A DNA stretch of 58,565 bases from Pseudomonas sp. REP124. Lineage in GTDB: Bacteria; Pseudomonadota; Gammaproteobacteria; Pseudomonadales; Pseudomonadaceae. Within the stretch, counting starts at the first letter, position 1. Each line of letters begins with the position of its first letter. The notes below the pieces were generated by a model. That model was not told the DNA's origin and ran no database searches. It worked only from the letters and a program-made list of their open reading frames with translations. Positions 18,340 through 26,693 of the stretch are shown piece by piece. Position numbers and translations under genes: made by a program. The stretch spans positions 1 to 58,565 of the forward strand of contig NZ_JAIQWX010000024.1 in assembly GCF_020164475.1 (NCBI RefSeq), in the 5' to 3' direction.

Positions 18340-18702
18340 ATGAACATGGCTCTGAATTGCAATTCCGCTGAAAACCACTCGCACAAATTCCAACCTGGTG
18401 TACACCAACAGGATTTGGAAAGCTCGACTGAAGAAGTCGACATCTCCCGCCAGTCCTACTTCAGCATCTGCGCACCACTGCCAGACATGCCTACTGGGAA
18501 TCGTTTTCCCTATGGCGTCTGCGGCCCGTTTCTAGACGAAGACGAAGCGTTCGACGCACTGCATGCGCTCCGCGCAAAAATGCCAAATCGGAAGCTTGCC
18601 GTCATGTATGGGCAGAACTTCTTCGAAACGCCGTACGCGGGCTTAGAACGCGATCAAGAACTAGCTAGAGCCAAGCTCGTAGCGCTGCTAACAGCGGAGT
18701 AA
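18340..18702 (+). CDS. GPF-motif small protein 1
   Basis: A 120-residue soluble protein. I choose the ATG at 18340 because GGAGG lies 6 nt upstream; the frame stays open back to 18172, overlapping the previous gene. The core YGVCGPFLDEDEAFDALHAL recurs in the products at 18706 (LLGPFLTETDAE) and 21854 (VDGPFFTEEEAQ). The three look like paralogues of one small alpha/beta domain. Function unknown. Confidence 0.65.
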   Translation: MNMALNCNSAENHSHKFQPGVHQQDLESSTEEVDISRQSYFSICAPLPDMPTGNRFPYGVCGPFLDEDEAFDALHALRAKMPNRKLAVMYGQNFFETPYAGLERDQELARAKLVALLTAE

Positions 18703-18705
18703 ACG

Positions 18706-18996
18706 ATGGAAAACCTTCAACAACGCTCTTCAGCGTTGACGGGATCGGCTTGCCCGAAGAATGCCACTGAGTTGTTTTACGTGACTCACCCAAAGGTGCC
18801 CAAGCCGTTGCTGGGCCCCTTTCTGACCGAAACCGACGCCGAGTGCGGACGCTTAGTTATGCGTAGTCCCGAAGCTCACGTGACGGCCTGTTTGGTTGAT
18901 GACATCGACGAAATTACCCACTGGCACGCCGTGAACAACGGACAGGTCTGCCGGGCCTTTGCGGGCACTGATCGCCGGGAGGTGGGCCATGGGTGA
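18706..18996 (+). CDS. GPF-motif small protein 2
   Basis: A 96-residue protein with the shared core FYVTHPKVPKPLLGPFLTET followed by an acidic helix and a second strand (HVTACLVDDIDEITHW). It starts 3 bp after the first GPF-motif gene and overlaps the Toprim gene by 8 bp. It may be an accessory protein for the replication module, which is inference from position only. Confidence 0.6.
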   Translation: MENLQQRSSALTGSACPKNATELFYVTHPKVPKPLLGPFLTETDAECGRLVMRSPEAHVTACLVDDIDEITHWHAVNNGQVCRAFAGTDRREVGHG

Positions 18997-19882
18997 TCCC
19001 GCGACCCTTTTCCGTGACGCGCTCCAAGCCGCGTATGGCCCGCTCGATTGGCTTCCAATGGCTGATGGCGCCATTCACCGCTTCCGCGTACCTGGCGACA
19101 AGCCCGGCACGCTCAACGGATGGTATGTCCTGTATCAGGACAATATCGCCTCTGGTGCGTTCGGTAGCTGGAAGGCTGGTGGTGCTAGCACCTGGTGTAG
19201 TCGGGAGCCGATAGACGCCCGTGAAGCCGAGCAGGTGCGTGAGCGGATTGAACAGGCCCGACGCCAGCGCGAAGCCGAGCAGCAACAGCGCCAGCAGCAG
19301 ACCGCAGAGTGGGCCAACCGTTGGTGGCGTGATGCCCGCCGCGCCGATCCTGCTCACCCCTACCTGGCTTCCAAAGGCGCTCGATCCCACAGCTTGCGGC
19401 AGCGTGGCGACGAACTTCTGGTGCCGCTGTATGCCGGTGGCGCGCTGGTCAACCTGCAACGGATCGCCCCGGACGGTGGAAAGCGCTTCCTATTCGGGGG
19501 CCGGATCAAAGGCGCCTATTCGCCTCTTGGCCGCATCACGCCAGGCAGGCCGCTGTGCATCTGTGAAGGCTGGGCCACCGGGGCAACGCTTCACGAAAGC
19601 GGCTACACCGTCGCCTGCGCGATGAATGCCGGGAACCTCAAGTCGGTGGCGCTGGTGCTTCGGGCTGAGTATCCCGACACCGAAATCATCATTGCGGGTG
19701 ACGACGACCGCCAGACCGCGGGGAGCCTTGGCAGTAATCCCGGCTATGTCGCAGCCATGGCAGCCGCTCAGGCGGTTGAGGCTCTGGTCATGTTCCCAGA
19801 GTGGCCCGCCGACGCGCCGCTGGCGCTCACCGACTTTAACGATTTGCGCTGCTGGCTCGCCTTACAGGAGGCCTACCCATGA
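18989..19882 (+). CDS. Toprim domain protein (primase-like, zinc-finger-free)
   Basis: This 297-residue protein carries a Toprim catalytic core: the Glu of LCICEGWATGATL (about residue 191) and the Asp cluster of IIIAGDDDRQ (about 235). An N-terminal substrate-recognition part (WYVLYQDNIASGAFGSW) and a Gln-rich helical linker around residue 80-105 precede it. Such proteins prime or help replicate phages and satellites. The ATG at 18989 has GGGAGGTG 5 nt upstream. It overlaps the DUF3631 ATPase gene by 4 bp. Confidence 0.88.
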   Translation: MGDPATLFRDALQAAYGPLDWLPMADGAIHRFRVPGDKPGTLNGWYVLYQDNIASGAFGSWKAGGASTWCSREPIDAREAEQVRERIEQARRQREAEQQQRQQQTAEWANRWWRDARRADPAHPYLASKGARSHSLRQRGDELLVPLYAGGALVNLQRIAPDGGKRFLFGGRIKGAYSPLGRITPGRPLCICEGWATGATLHESGYTVACAMNAGNLKSVALVLRAEYPDTEIIIAGDDDRQTAGSLGSNPGYVAAMAAAQAVEALVMFPEWPADAPLALTDFNDLRCWLALQEAYP

Positions 19883-21414
19883 GTGACAAGGTTATCCCGA
19901 TGAAACCTTTGGATGTGATCGCCAGCGCAGTGAAGCGGTTGTCGGTCGATGCTGGAGCGCTGTTCGAAGCGCAGGTATTGGATGAGCTGCGCAAGACCCG
20001 AGACAGCGACCCGGCGCGCTTTGCCCGCGTTCGTCAGCAGGTCAAGGAGGCCAAGACGGTCAGCATGTCTGAATTCGACCGCCTCAGCGCACCATGGGCG
20101 GAGGATCGCGAGCCAGGCAAGATCGAGATATTCGATGAGGTTGAGCCATGGTCTGAGCCGGTAGATGGCGCAGATCTACTGGACGATGTTGCGTTTGCGC
20201 TGGCGCGCTATGTGATTGCAGACAAGGAGACGATCCGTGCCGCTGCGCTCTGGTCTGCATTCACCTGGTTGGTGGACGTGGTGCAAGTCGCCCCCATTGC
20301 TAACATCACGGCTCCCGAAAAGCGGTGCGGTAAATCAATCCTGCTGACGGCGCTGAGCAAGTTGTCGAATCGCCCATTGCAGGTCGCCAACATCGCCCCT
20401 GCCGCCCTGTTTCGCGCAATTGAGTTGTGGTCGCCAACCCTGCTGATTGACGAGGTGGACGCATTTCTGGCCTCGCATGAGGATGCGCGGGGCATTCTCA
20501 ACTCAGGGTTTACCCGTGATAGCGCCAGGGTGATTCGCTGCGTGGGTGATGACCACATCCCGACACCCTTCAATGTCTGGGGCGCCAAGGCCTTGTGTGG
20601 GATAGGCAAGATTGCCGACACCCTGGCCGACCGAAGCGTGCCGCTACGCCTACGTCGGCGGACACCCGGGGAGTCGGTCGAAAGCCTGCGCCATTCAGAC
20701 CCTGATCTGTGGACACGCCTGCGCTCTCGCCTGGCCCGCTTTGCGCTGGACAACGCCCCCGCTATCGAAACCGCAAGACCAACCCCCATACAAGGACTGA
20801 ATGACCGCGCCAACGATGCCTGGGAGCCTCTACTAGCGATTGCTGAGGCAGCTGGCGACCACTGGCCGAAATCGGCACGGCTCGCAGCCATTGCCCTCCA
20901 TGGTATCGAGGGAGAGTCACCCAGCATCGGCGCCGAACTGCTGGCCGATATCAAGGCGATATTCGACGACAAGCGCGTCAGCAAGATTTTCAGTACCCAA
21001 CTACTGGAGTCGTTGATCGCCGATGACGAGGCACCCTGGGCGACGTGGAACAGAGGCAAGCCAATGTCGCCGCGACAGCTTTCCTCCAAGCTGAGCGAGT
21101 TCGGGATCAAGTCAGGGACTGTTCGCCAAAGCTACGACACCAAGAAAGGTTACTCAATCGACCAGTTCCGTGACGCGTTCGGCCGCTACCTTCCCAGCAG
21201 CCCCCCCGTCACAAGCGTCACAACGTCACACACCAGCAACGACGCGGCCTCCAGCGATATTTTATCCGTCACAACACATGGCAGTGTGACGGATAAAAAG
21301 TCGCTACAGCCCAGCAACGACGCGGGTTGTGACGCTGTGACGGTTACAGCACCTACCCAGCCGGGAGGCGAAGACGACGAGCCCGACCTTAATGACGACG
21401 AGGATGCGTTATGA
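19879..21414 (+). CDS. DUF3631 ATPase / helicase-like replication protein
   Basis: This 511-residue protein has a P-loop near residue 147-154 (APEKRCGKS) and a Walker B LLIDEVDAFL near 190. The DUF3631 domain covers about 180-400 (TPFNVWGAKALCGIGKIADTL). Paired with a Toprim protein, it likely forms the element's replication module, comparable in role to the P4 alpha protein. The C-terminal 70 residues are Ser/Thr/Asp-rich and probably disordered. The stop overlaps the next start by 4 bp. Confidence 0.88.
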   Translation: MSDKVIPMKPLDVIASAVKRLSVDAGALFEAQVLDELRKTRDSDPARFARVRQQVKEAKTVSMSEFDRLSAPWAEDREPGKIEIFDEVEPWSEPVDGADLLDDVAFALARYVIADKETIRAAALWSAFTWLVDVVQVAPIANITAPEKRCGKSILLTALSKLSNRPLQVANIAPAALFRAIELWSPTLLIDEVDAFLASHEDARGILNSGFTRDSARVIRCVGDDHIPTPFNVWGAKALCGIGKIADTLADRSVPLRLRRRTPGESVESLRHSDPDLWTRLRSRLARFALDNAPAIETARPTPIQGLNDRANDAWEPLLAIAEAAGDHWPKSARLAAIALHGIEGESPSIGAELLADIKAIFDDKRVSKIFSTQLLESLIADDEAPWATWNRGKPMSPRQLSSKLSEFGIKSGTVRQSYDTKKGYSIDQFRDAFGRYLPSSPPVTSVTTSHTSNDAASSDILSVTTHGSVTDKKSLQPSNDAGCDAVTVTAPTQPGGEDDEPDLNDDEDAL

Positions 21415-21707
21415 GTGCAGCTATCGACTATCTGACCGAGCGCGGCTTGTCCGTCCGCAAGAAGGGAAGTCGGGTCGTTATATCGCCCAAATCCCTGATA
21501 AGCGACGACATACGTAAGTACGTCATGTCCCACCGACTGGAGCTGCTGGCGGAGCTGTCAGCCAATGACGGCGTTGCGCGCTCACTCCACTGGCGCGTCA
21601 CACGCGATGGCAAACCACTTTGCACCATGATCGGCGACCCCATGACCCGTGCTGAAGCACTGGAGATTGTCCGCTGGCGCTGGCCTGACGCTGATCTGGC
21701 GTCGTGA
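21411..21707 (+). CDS. TubC-docking-domain-like small protein
   Basis: A 98-residue protein whose first 45 residues (IDYLTERGLSVRKKGSRVVI, then SDDIRKYVMSHRLELLAEL) have the beta-alpha pattern of TubC N-terminal docking domains, otherwise known from polyketide/peptide synthetases. The second half (WRVTRDGKPLCTMIGDPMTRAEALE) is a short alpha/beta segment. Coupling to the DUF3631 ATPase by 4-bp overlap suggests a partner or adaptor for that protein. Confidence 0.65.
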   Translation: MSAAIDYLTERGLSVRKKGSRVVISPKSLISDDIRKYVMSHRLELLAELSANDGVARSLHWRVTRDGKPLCTMIGDPMTRAEALEIVRWRWPDADLAS

Positions 21708-21853
21708 TGAGTGTTCCCATGACCTGCGCCTTGTTGGCGAATAACCCTTTCAATACGCGACACGTTTACTGATCACGAAACCGTGTCACCGCACAAAGCA
21801 ACACCACCCGGCAGCAACCCATAACCAGTGCCAGCGGCTCATCAGAGGTACAC

Positions 21854-22285
21854 ATGACAGAACATGACAGCAACAAAGCAAGCCAACTGCCGACGCATCT
21901 GGAACGCTTTAATGAGGCATGCAAGACCACCCACATGGAGTCGTACCTGCAACATGGCCCGGATTCTGGCTATTTGGTTTGGGACGTCCAGCACGTCCAC
22001 GATGGCGAGAATGTGACCGTCGACGGGCCGTTCTTCACCGAAGAAGAAGCACAGATTTCGGCAGAGTTACTGAGAGGAACGTTTCTCGGAGCCCGAGCAC
22101 ACAAGGTCATCCATAACCGAATTCGGTGTTTCGACCGCCATCACGAACAGGTGACATTCGATCAGGCATGCATGTCGCGCTCCGTACTCGCCATTCGGCT
22201 GAGCTCCATATCCACCCCCTCCACGAAAAGCGGCTTACCAGGTCGCGACCAATGCCTCACAACACTGTACAAACATACAGATTAG
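21854..22285 (+). CDS. GPF-motif small protein 3
   Basis: A 143-residue protein with the GPF core (GENVTVDGPFFTEEEAQIS) at about residues 50-70, shared with the two proteins upstream of the Toprim gene. AGAGGTACAC precedes the ATG. It ends inside the first of three palindromes at 22279. The C-terminal 45 residues are low in secondary structure and may be less conserved. Confidence 0.55.
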   Translation: MTEHDSNKASQLPTHLERFNEACKTTHMESYLQHGPDSGYLVWDVQHVHDGENVTVDGPFFTEEEAQISAELLRGTFLGARAHKVIHNRIRCFDRHHEQVTFDQACMSRSVLAIRLSSISTPSTKSGLPGRDQCLTTLYKHTD

Positions 22286-22324
22286 GCCTAATCTGACCTA
22301 ATTAGGCCTAATTAGGTTATAACC
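22279..22324. repeat. Three adjacent perfect palindromes
   Basis: AGATTAGGCCTAATCT (22279-22294), a 20-bp palindrome built of CCTAATTAGG twice (22297-22316), and GGTTATAACC (22315-22324) sit side by side in a gap before the late part of the element. They suggest a dimeric repressor operator or an origin/partition site. Confidence 0.8.
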
Positions 22325-22342
22325 TTACATAGGTGAATGAAC

Positions 22343-22510
22343 ATGAACGCAAGCATCAAGATGCGAGGCCGCCAGGCCAAGCCAACGCAAGCAGAAGTTG
22401 CCGCCGCATATGAACGGCTACGCACCGCGGCAAACTCCGGAAATGTACAGGCGAGTGCCGCACTTATCGCTCTAGCAGAACGCCTTCCTTTCGAGGTCTC
22501 GGTCGCATGA
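22343..22510 (+). CDS. Small hypothetical protein
   Basis: A 55-residue basic, helical protein (QAEVAAAYERLRTAANSGN) starting 18 bp after the palindromes, with a moderate ribosome site (AGGTGA). It could be the regulator of the palindromes, but it lacks a recognisable helix-turn-helix. A further short frame overlaps its stop (22507) and is not annotated. Confidence 0.45.
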   Translation: MNASIKMRGRQAKPTQAEVAAAYERLRTAANSGNVQASAALIALAERLPFEVSVA

Positions 22511-22628
22511 ATGGATGCCAGGCCGAAGCGTCCATCCTCGTCGGTCATTTACTCATCAAACGCCCAAGACCCTCTTCTTTCCCGCCGTCAGCAAATGATG
22601 GCTCAACACCAACCCATGTGAGGTTGAT

Positions 22629-24095
22629 ATGGACGGACTTCTCGATTTCGTGAAAACCCCTGAAGGCCAAGGCCTTCTGTCAGCTGCTTTTGGTGGTCTG
22701 GCCGGCGCTCGTCGTGGCGCTCCCGTGAATACCCTGGGAATTGCCGGCCTCGCCGGGATCAACGGCTACAGCGATGCGCTTCAGCGTGATTCGACGGCGC
22801 AATACCGCAACATGCAGGCGCAGCAAATTCAATCCAACCTTACGCAGAGACAACGTCAAAATGACTGGCTGCAACAGCACATGCCGGGCAGCACGCCAGT
22901 AGCAGCTTCAGGTAACACCCAGCCCGCTGTTGGCACCGATGGTGTCCAGACCTTCCCGCAGCCTGACCGTCAATCGCCGATCCAAATTGGCGGTGCTGAT
23001 GGGTATCAAATGCCGAGCTCACCAGGGTCGCCGAGCACCGCGCCCGGAGGCATGCCACAACGCCAAAAAGCTCAAGGCGAATTCCCGCTTAGCCTGACTG
23101 ACATCATGACCTATCAAATGCTGGGCATGGATGGCGGCGGCACCTTGCTCGACCTCTACAAGCAGGCTAACAACCCGCAGGAACGCAAGAGCGGCAATTA
23201 CTACATCGACCCGCGCACAGGTCAGCAAACCTACATGCCGAAAGTCGCTGAAGGCGTGATGATGAACGATCAAGGGCAGGCAGTACCTGTCCCCGGCGCA
23301 GCGCAGGCCAACGCAGGCTATAAGGGCTCAGAAGCTGGTTCAGTGGCTGGCGCACAGTTCCCGTTCAACGTGGCGCAGAAGCAGGCTGAACAACGTGGTG
23401 CTGCTGGCTATGACCCCGTTAAGGTTGTCGGCTCCGATGGGAACGAATACTGGTCAAACCGCCTTTCCGTATCTGGTGGTGGAACTGCGTCTGCCGGTCA
23501 AGGGAATGGGCAAGGCCCATTTATGGCTGGGCGTAATCCAGTAGCCCAAGAAGCCACCAAAGGGCTGAACAACGATTTCATTTCCAACTCATACCGAACA
23601 GCTCTCGACGCAGGAAAAGCTGCTCAGGATATGAACGGGAATATCACAGCCATGAGGACTATTCCGATTGAAACGGGCTGGGGGTCTGACGCGAAAGCGG
23701 CGGCCGCTAACGTACTGACTAGCCTTGGGGTTGCGCCAAAAAATGCTGAGCTGTTTGGTGCAAACGCTCAAAAATATAGATCAGTTGCCATGTCGCAGAT
23801 CAACAAGCAATTGCAGGACAACAAAGGTACTCAAACCGAAGGCGATGCGGCGCGTGCACTGCAAACTTTCGCATCGCTCGAGAAAACCCCAATGGCCAAC
23901 GCGTACATCCTCGATTTGGCGCAGGCCAAGAACAACTCAGCCATCAGGAAGGCTGACTACTACGAAAAGGCTGTGAAAATTGCCCAAGAGCGTGGGCTGC
24001 CACTTTCCGAAGTCGACGCACAGTATCGCAAGGTACAGCAATCAATCTGGGCAGATCCTGTCATGGCGCGCTGGCTTCCCCAGGGTAAGCGGTGA
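22629..24095 (+). CDS. Podovirus-type virion DNA-ejection protein (first of pair)
   Basis: This 488-residue protein resembles internal virion / ejection proteins of Bcep22-like and related podoviruses. The N-terminus (LLDFVKTPEGQGLLSAAFGG) is a small glycine/alanine-rich amphipathic segment, followed by a Gln-rich helix, a low-complexity Pro/Ser/Gly region (about 85-140), and a helical C-terminal half. No capsid, portal, terminase or tail gene is nearby, which is unusual. It overlaps the following gene by one base (TGATG), so the pair is coupled. Confidence 0.68.
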   Translation: MDGLLDFVKTPEGQGLLSAAFGGLAGARRGAPVNTLGIAGLAGINGYSDALQRDSTAQYRNMQAQQIQSNLTQRQRQNDWLQQHMPGSTPVAASGNTQPAVGTDGVQTFPQPDRQSPIQIGGADGYQMPSSPGSPSTAPGGMPQRQKAQGEFPLSLTDIMTYQMLGMDGGGTLLDLYKQANNPQERKSGNYYIDPRTGQQTYMPKVAEGVMMNDQGQAVPVPGAAQANAGYKGSEAGSVAGAQFPFNVAQKQAEQRGAAGYDPVKVVGSDGNEYWSNRLSVSGGGTASAGQGNGQGPFMAGRNPVAQEATKGLNNDFISNSYRTALDAGKAAQDMNGNITAMRTIPIETGWGSDAKAAAANVLTSLGVAPKNAELFGANAQKYRSVAMSQINKQLQDNKGTQTEGDAARALQTFASLEKTPMANAYILDLAQAKNNSAIRKADYYEKAVKIAQERGLPLSEVDAQYRKVQQSIWADPVMARWLPQGKR

Positions 24096-26524
24096 TGAGC
24101 GGGCTTTTCGCGCAGCTTGAGCAGGAGAACAATCTCCCGTCAGGGCTTCTGGATGCTGTCTGGTCGACTGAGTCGAGCCGCGGCCAAAACATGCAGTCTC
24201 CGAAAGGCGCCCAGGGCCATTTCCAGTTCATGCCGGCAACGGCTCAGCAGTACGGCCTGACCGACCCGAACAACCTCCAGCAGTCGGCGGCCGCAGCCGC
24301 CCGCATGCTCTCCGACATGATGCAACAGACCGGCAGCGTGCCTGGCGCGCTGGCTGCCTATAACTGGGGCATTGGCAATGTGCAGCGCAAGGGAATGGAC
24401 GCAGCGCCGGAAGAGACGCGCAACTACATCCAGAAGGTGACCTCGAACATGTCTCAGCAATCAGACCCATTTGCCGAGCTGAATCGTGAATTCAGCCAGG
24501 CCGCCCCTTCCCAGCCGCACGACGACCCGTTTGCCGAGCTGAACAAAGAATTTATGACGCCTGCGGTGTCGACTGCGCAACCTGCAGCTACAGGCCAATC
24601 CGTTCAGGTCGCTCCTACAGATGTCCCTCAGGCCCCCAGCGCTTCACCAGATCGCCTCGCTGGCCGAAACTGGCTGGAGAAGGGTACGCTCGGTGCCGGC
24701 AAGGCGGTTGCCGATCTGCTGGAGGGTGTCGGTCTTGGCGATGTTCTCTGGCCTCGCGGCTGGCAGCGCGCCCCGGGCGCAGACGCCGACCTGATGTCCG
24801 ACCCGGCAGGCCTCAGTGGCAACATCGGCGGCCAGATTGGCCTTGCATACCTGGGCGGCCGCGGCCTACAAGCTGGCGGCAAAGCGATTCAGGCGGCGAG
24901 CGCAGCTCGCGCAATGCCAGCGGTAAAAACTGTCGGCGGCCTAGTCGAAGGCGCTGGTAATGCCTTGATCAACCCTGCGAGCTATAAGCAGGCAGCAGGC
25001 GGTGGGGCAGCCTTTGGCGTGCTTTCTCAGCCTGGTGATGCCGCTACCCGCGCCACCAACGCAGTAACTGGCGCGGTAGGTGGGACATTAGGTATGGCAG
25101 TTGGGCGAGGCATCGGCAAAGTAGCTGGTGGAGTTAAATCTATGGTCACTCCTGTCGCGCCTGTTGAAACACAGATTGCGACGAAGCTTGCGCAAGATGG
25201 CATTGATTACAGCTCTTTGCCACAGGCCACCAAAGACCAGATGATTTCAATTGCCAAGCGCAATATGGACGACATCGGGCTGGTGGATACTGAACAGCTC
25301 GCGCGCATGGCAGATTTTAACAAGTTAGAAATCACCCCGATGCGCGGCTGGGTCACGCGTGATCCCAAAGCCTGGTGGAAAGAAAACAACCTAAATACCG
25401 TCGACAGCCAGGTTTCTGCGCGCTTCAAGGATGCAAACAGCTCGTTGCTCCAGCATGTCTCCAAGGGGGTTGGGGATGCGACTGACTATGAGCGCGGCCG
25501 AGTGCTGCAAAATACCGTGACTGGCTATGATGATGCGCTCAAGAAAAGGGCCGACAATCTGTACCAGTCCGCACGAAACACAGCAGGTCGCGACATTCCC
25601 CTCGATGCGACTCGATTCGTAAACAATGCCTCGGCTGATCTTGATCAACAGATGCTCGGCTCGAAGCTACCGGCCGATACGTTGGCCTGGTTCCAGAAAG
25701 CAACCGGGGGGCAGGAACCGTTCGATATGGGTACGGCCCTGCAACGCCTCCAGGCATTGAATGGGCGCATCTACGGCACGAACGATCCGGCTGAAGCTAA
25801 GGCGCTAGGGATCGTCAAGAAGCACCTAGTCAACGAAATTGAAGGCCACGGCGCGTCACCAACAGGCGCTCAGGCTGACCTGTCGAATGCATTCAAGGAG
25901 GCCAGGGCCGCCGCAGCTGACCGCTTCCGCTTTCAGGAAGCCAGCCCCCTGATCGAGAAAATCCTGAAGGGCAACTACGCGCCAGAGGATCTTCCAAATA
26001 TCGTCGGCAAAATGAAGGTCGACCAGCTCAAGGGGCTTTCGCAGCTCGAACAGCAACGGGGTGTGCCGATCATGAGCTCCCTGCAGGATGCCGCTCGCGT
26101 CTATGTACGAGACGCCTCGACGCTCCAGAGCGAAACAGGTGGCGCCTTCTCCGTCAATGGCATGCGCAAGGCGTTAGATAAGATTGGCCCTGAAAAAGGC
26201 CAAGCACTGTTTGGGAAGAACGGCTGGGAGCACTACCAGACCATGCTCCGAGTTGCCGGCGATATCCATAACGCGCCACTGAAGCCGGTAGGGTCAAGCA
26301 CCTTCCCCAACTATCTCCGCATGCCGCTGGGAGTTCTAAAAAAGCTTCCGGTGCTACCTGGATTGCTGGATGTAGTCGCGTCAGGGGCTGGGAAGGTTAA
26401 GCAGATGGCAGACGCCAATGCGGCATTGAATCCGTCACTGAATTTGGTAGTTCCGCGGGCGCCACAGCAGAGCCTGCTTCCGCTGCTGACCGCTCCAGGA
26501 TTGCTCGGCATCACAGAGCAGTAA
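24095..26524 (+). CDS. Podovirus-type ejection protein with lytic transglycosylase domain
   Basis: This 809-residue protein begins with an SLT-type lytic transglycosylase domain (residues about 1-110). The catalytic Glu is in AVWSTESSRG, and QGHFQFMPATAQQYG and AAYNWGIGNV are the other family motifs. Two copies of DPFAELNxEF follow (about residues 126 and 146). Then come a Gly/Ala-rich amphipathic, membrane-interacting stretch (about 240-350) and a long helical region. Such proteins are ejected from podovirus heads to cross peptidoglycan and build a DNA channel. I use the ATG at 24095; a GTG lies one codon upstream. Confidence 0.75.
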   Translation: MSGLFAQLEQENNLPSGLLDAVWSTESSRGQNMQSPKGAQGHFQFMPATAQQYGLTDPNNLQQSAAAAARMLSDMMQQTGSVPGALAAYNWGIGNVQRKGMDAAPEETRNYIQKVTSNMSQQSDPFAELNREFSQAAPSQPHDDPFAELNKEFMTPAVSTAQPAATGQSVQVAPTDVPQAPSASPDRLAGRNWLEKGTLGAGKAVADLLEGVGLGDVLWPRGWQRAPGADADLMSDPAGLSGNIGGQIGLAYLGGRGLQAGGKAIQAASAARAMPAVKTVGGLVEGAGNALINPASYKQAAGGGAAFGVLSQPGDAATRATNAVTGAVGGTLGMAVGRGIGKVAGGVKSMVTPVAPVETQIATKLAQDGIDYSSLPQATKDQMISIAKRNMDDIGLVDTEQLARMADFNKLEITPMRGWVTRDPKAWWKENNLNTVDSQVSARFKDANSSLLQHVSKGVGDATDYERGRVLQNTVTGYDDALKKRADNLYQSARNTAGRDIPLDATRFVNNASADLDQQMLGSKLPADTLAWFQKATGGQEPFDMGTALQRLQALNGRIYGTNDPAEAKALGIVKKHLVNEIEGHGASPTGAQADLSNAFKEARAAAADRFRFQEASPLIEKILKGNYAPEDLPNIVGKMKVDQLKGLSQLEQQRGVPIMSSLQDAARVYVRDASTLQSETGGAFSVNGMRKALDKIGPEKGQALFGKNGWEHYQTMLRVAGDIHNAPLKPVGSSTFPNYLRMPLGVLKKLPVLPGLLDVVASGAGKVKQMADANAALNPSLNLVVPRAPQQSLLPLLTAPGLLGITEQ

Positions 26525-26528
26525 GGGC

Positions 26529-26693
26529 CTAATCCTCGTCGGGATTGATCAGGACGAACTTTCTGATGCGGCTGCCTTTCGGGAGGTACTTCTTGGCCAG
26601 GATGGTCAACCAGTCCTCCAGCCTGACCAGCAGTTGCACGCCGACGAACACGGCGGACATCTGAATCACCTTCAACCAATGCTCATCGACCAC
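26529..26693 (-). CDS. Small hypothetical protein, possibly membrane-associated
   Basis: A 54-codon frame on the minus strand with a GTG start and GGAGG 5 nt upstream. It encodes a hydrophobic centre (VIQMSAVFVGVQLLVRLEDW) followed by a basic tail (KKYLPKGSRIRKF). It converges on the ejection-protein operon. It could be a small phage membrane protein, but I recognise no family. Confidence 0.45.
   Translation of the reverse strand: MVDEHWLKVIQMSAVFVGVQLLVRLEDWLTILAKKYLPKGSRIRKFVLINPDED

Noticed and set aside
22507..22655. Short frame overlapping the stop of the 55-residue gene and the ejection-protein start
   Set aside because: The ATGA overlap is suggestive, but the translation is Pro/Ser-rich, without family pattern, and runs into the next gene.
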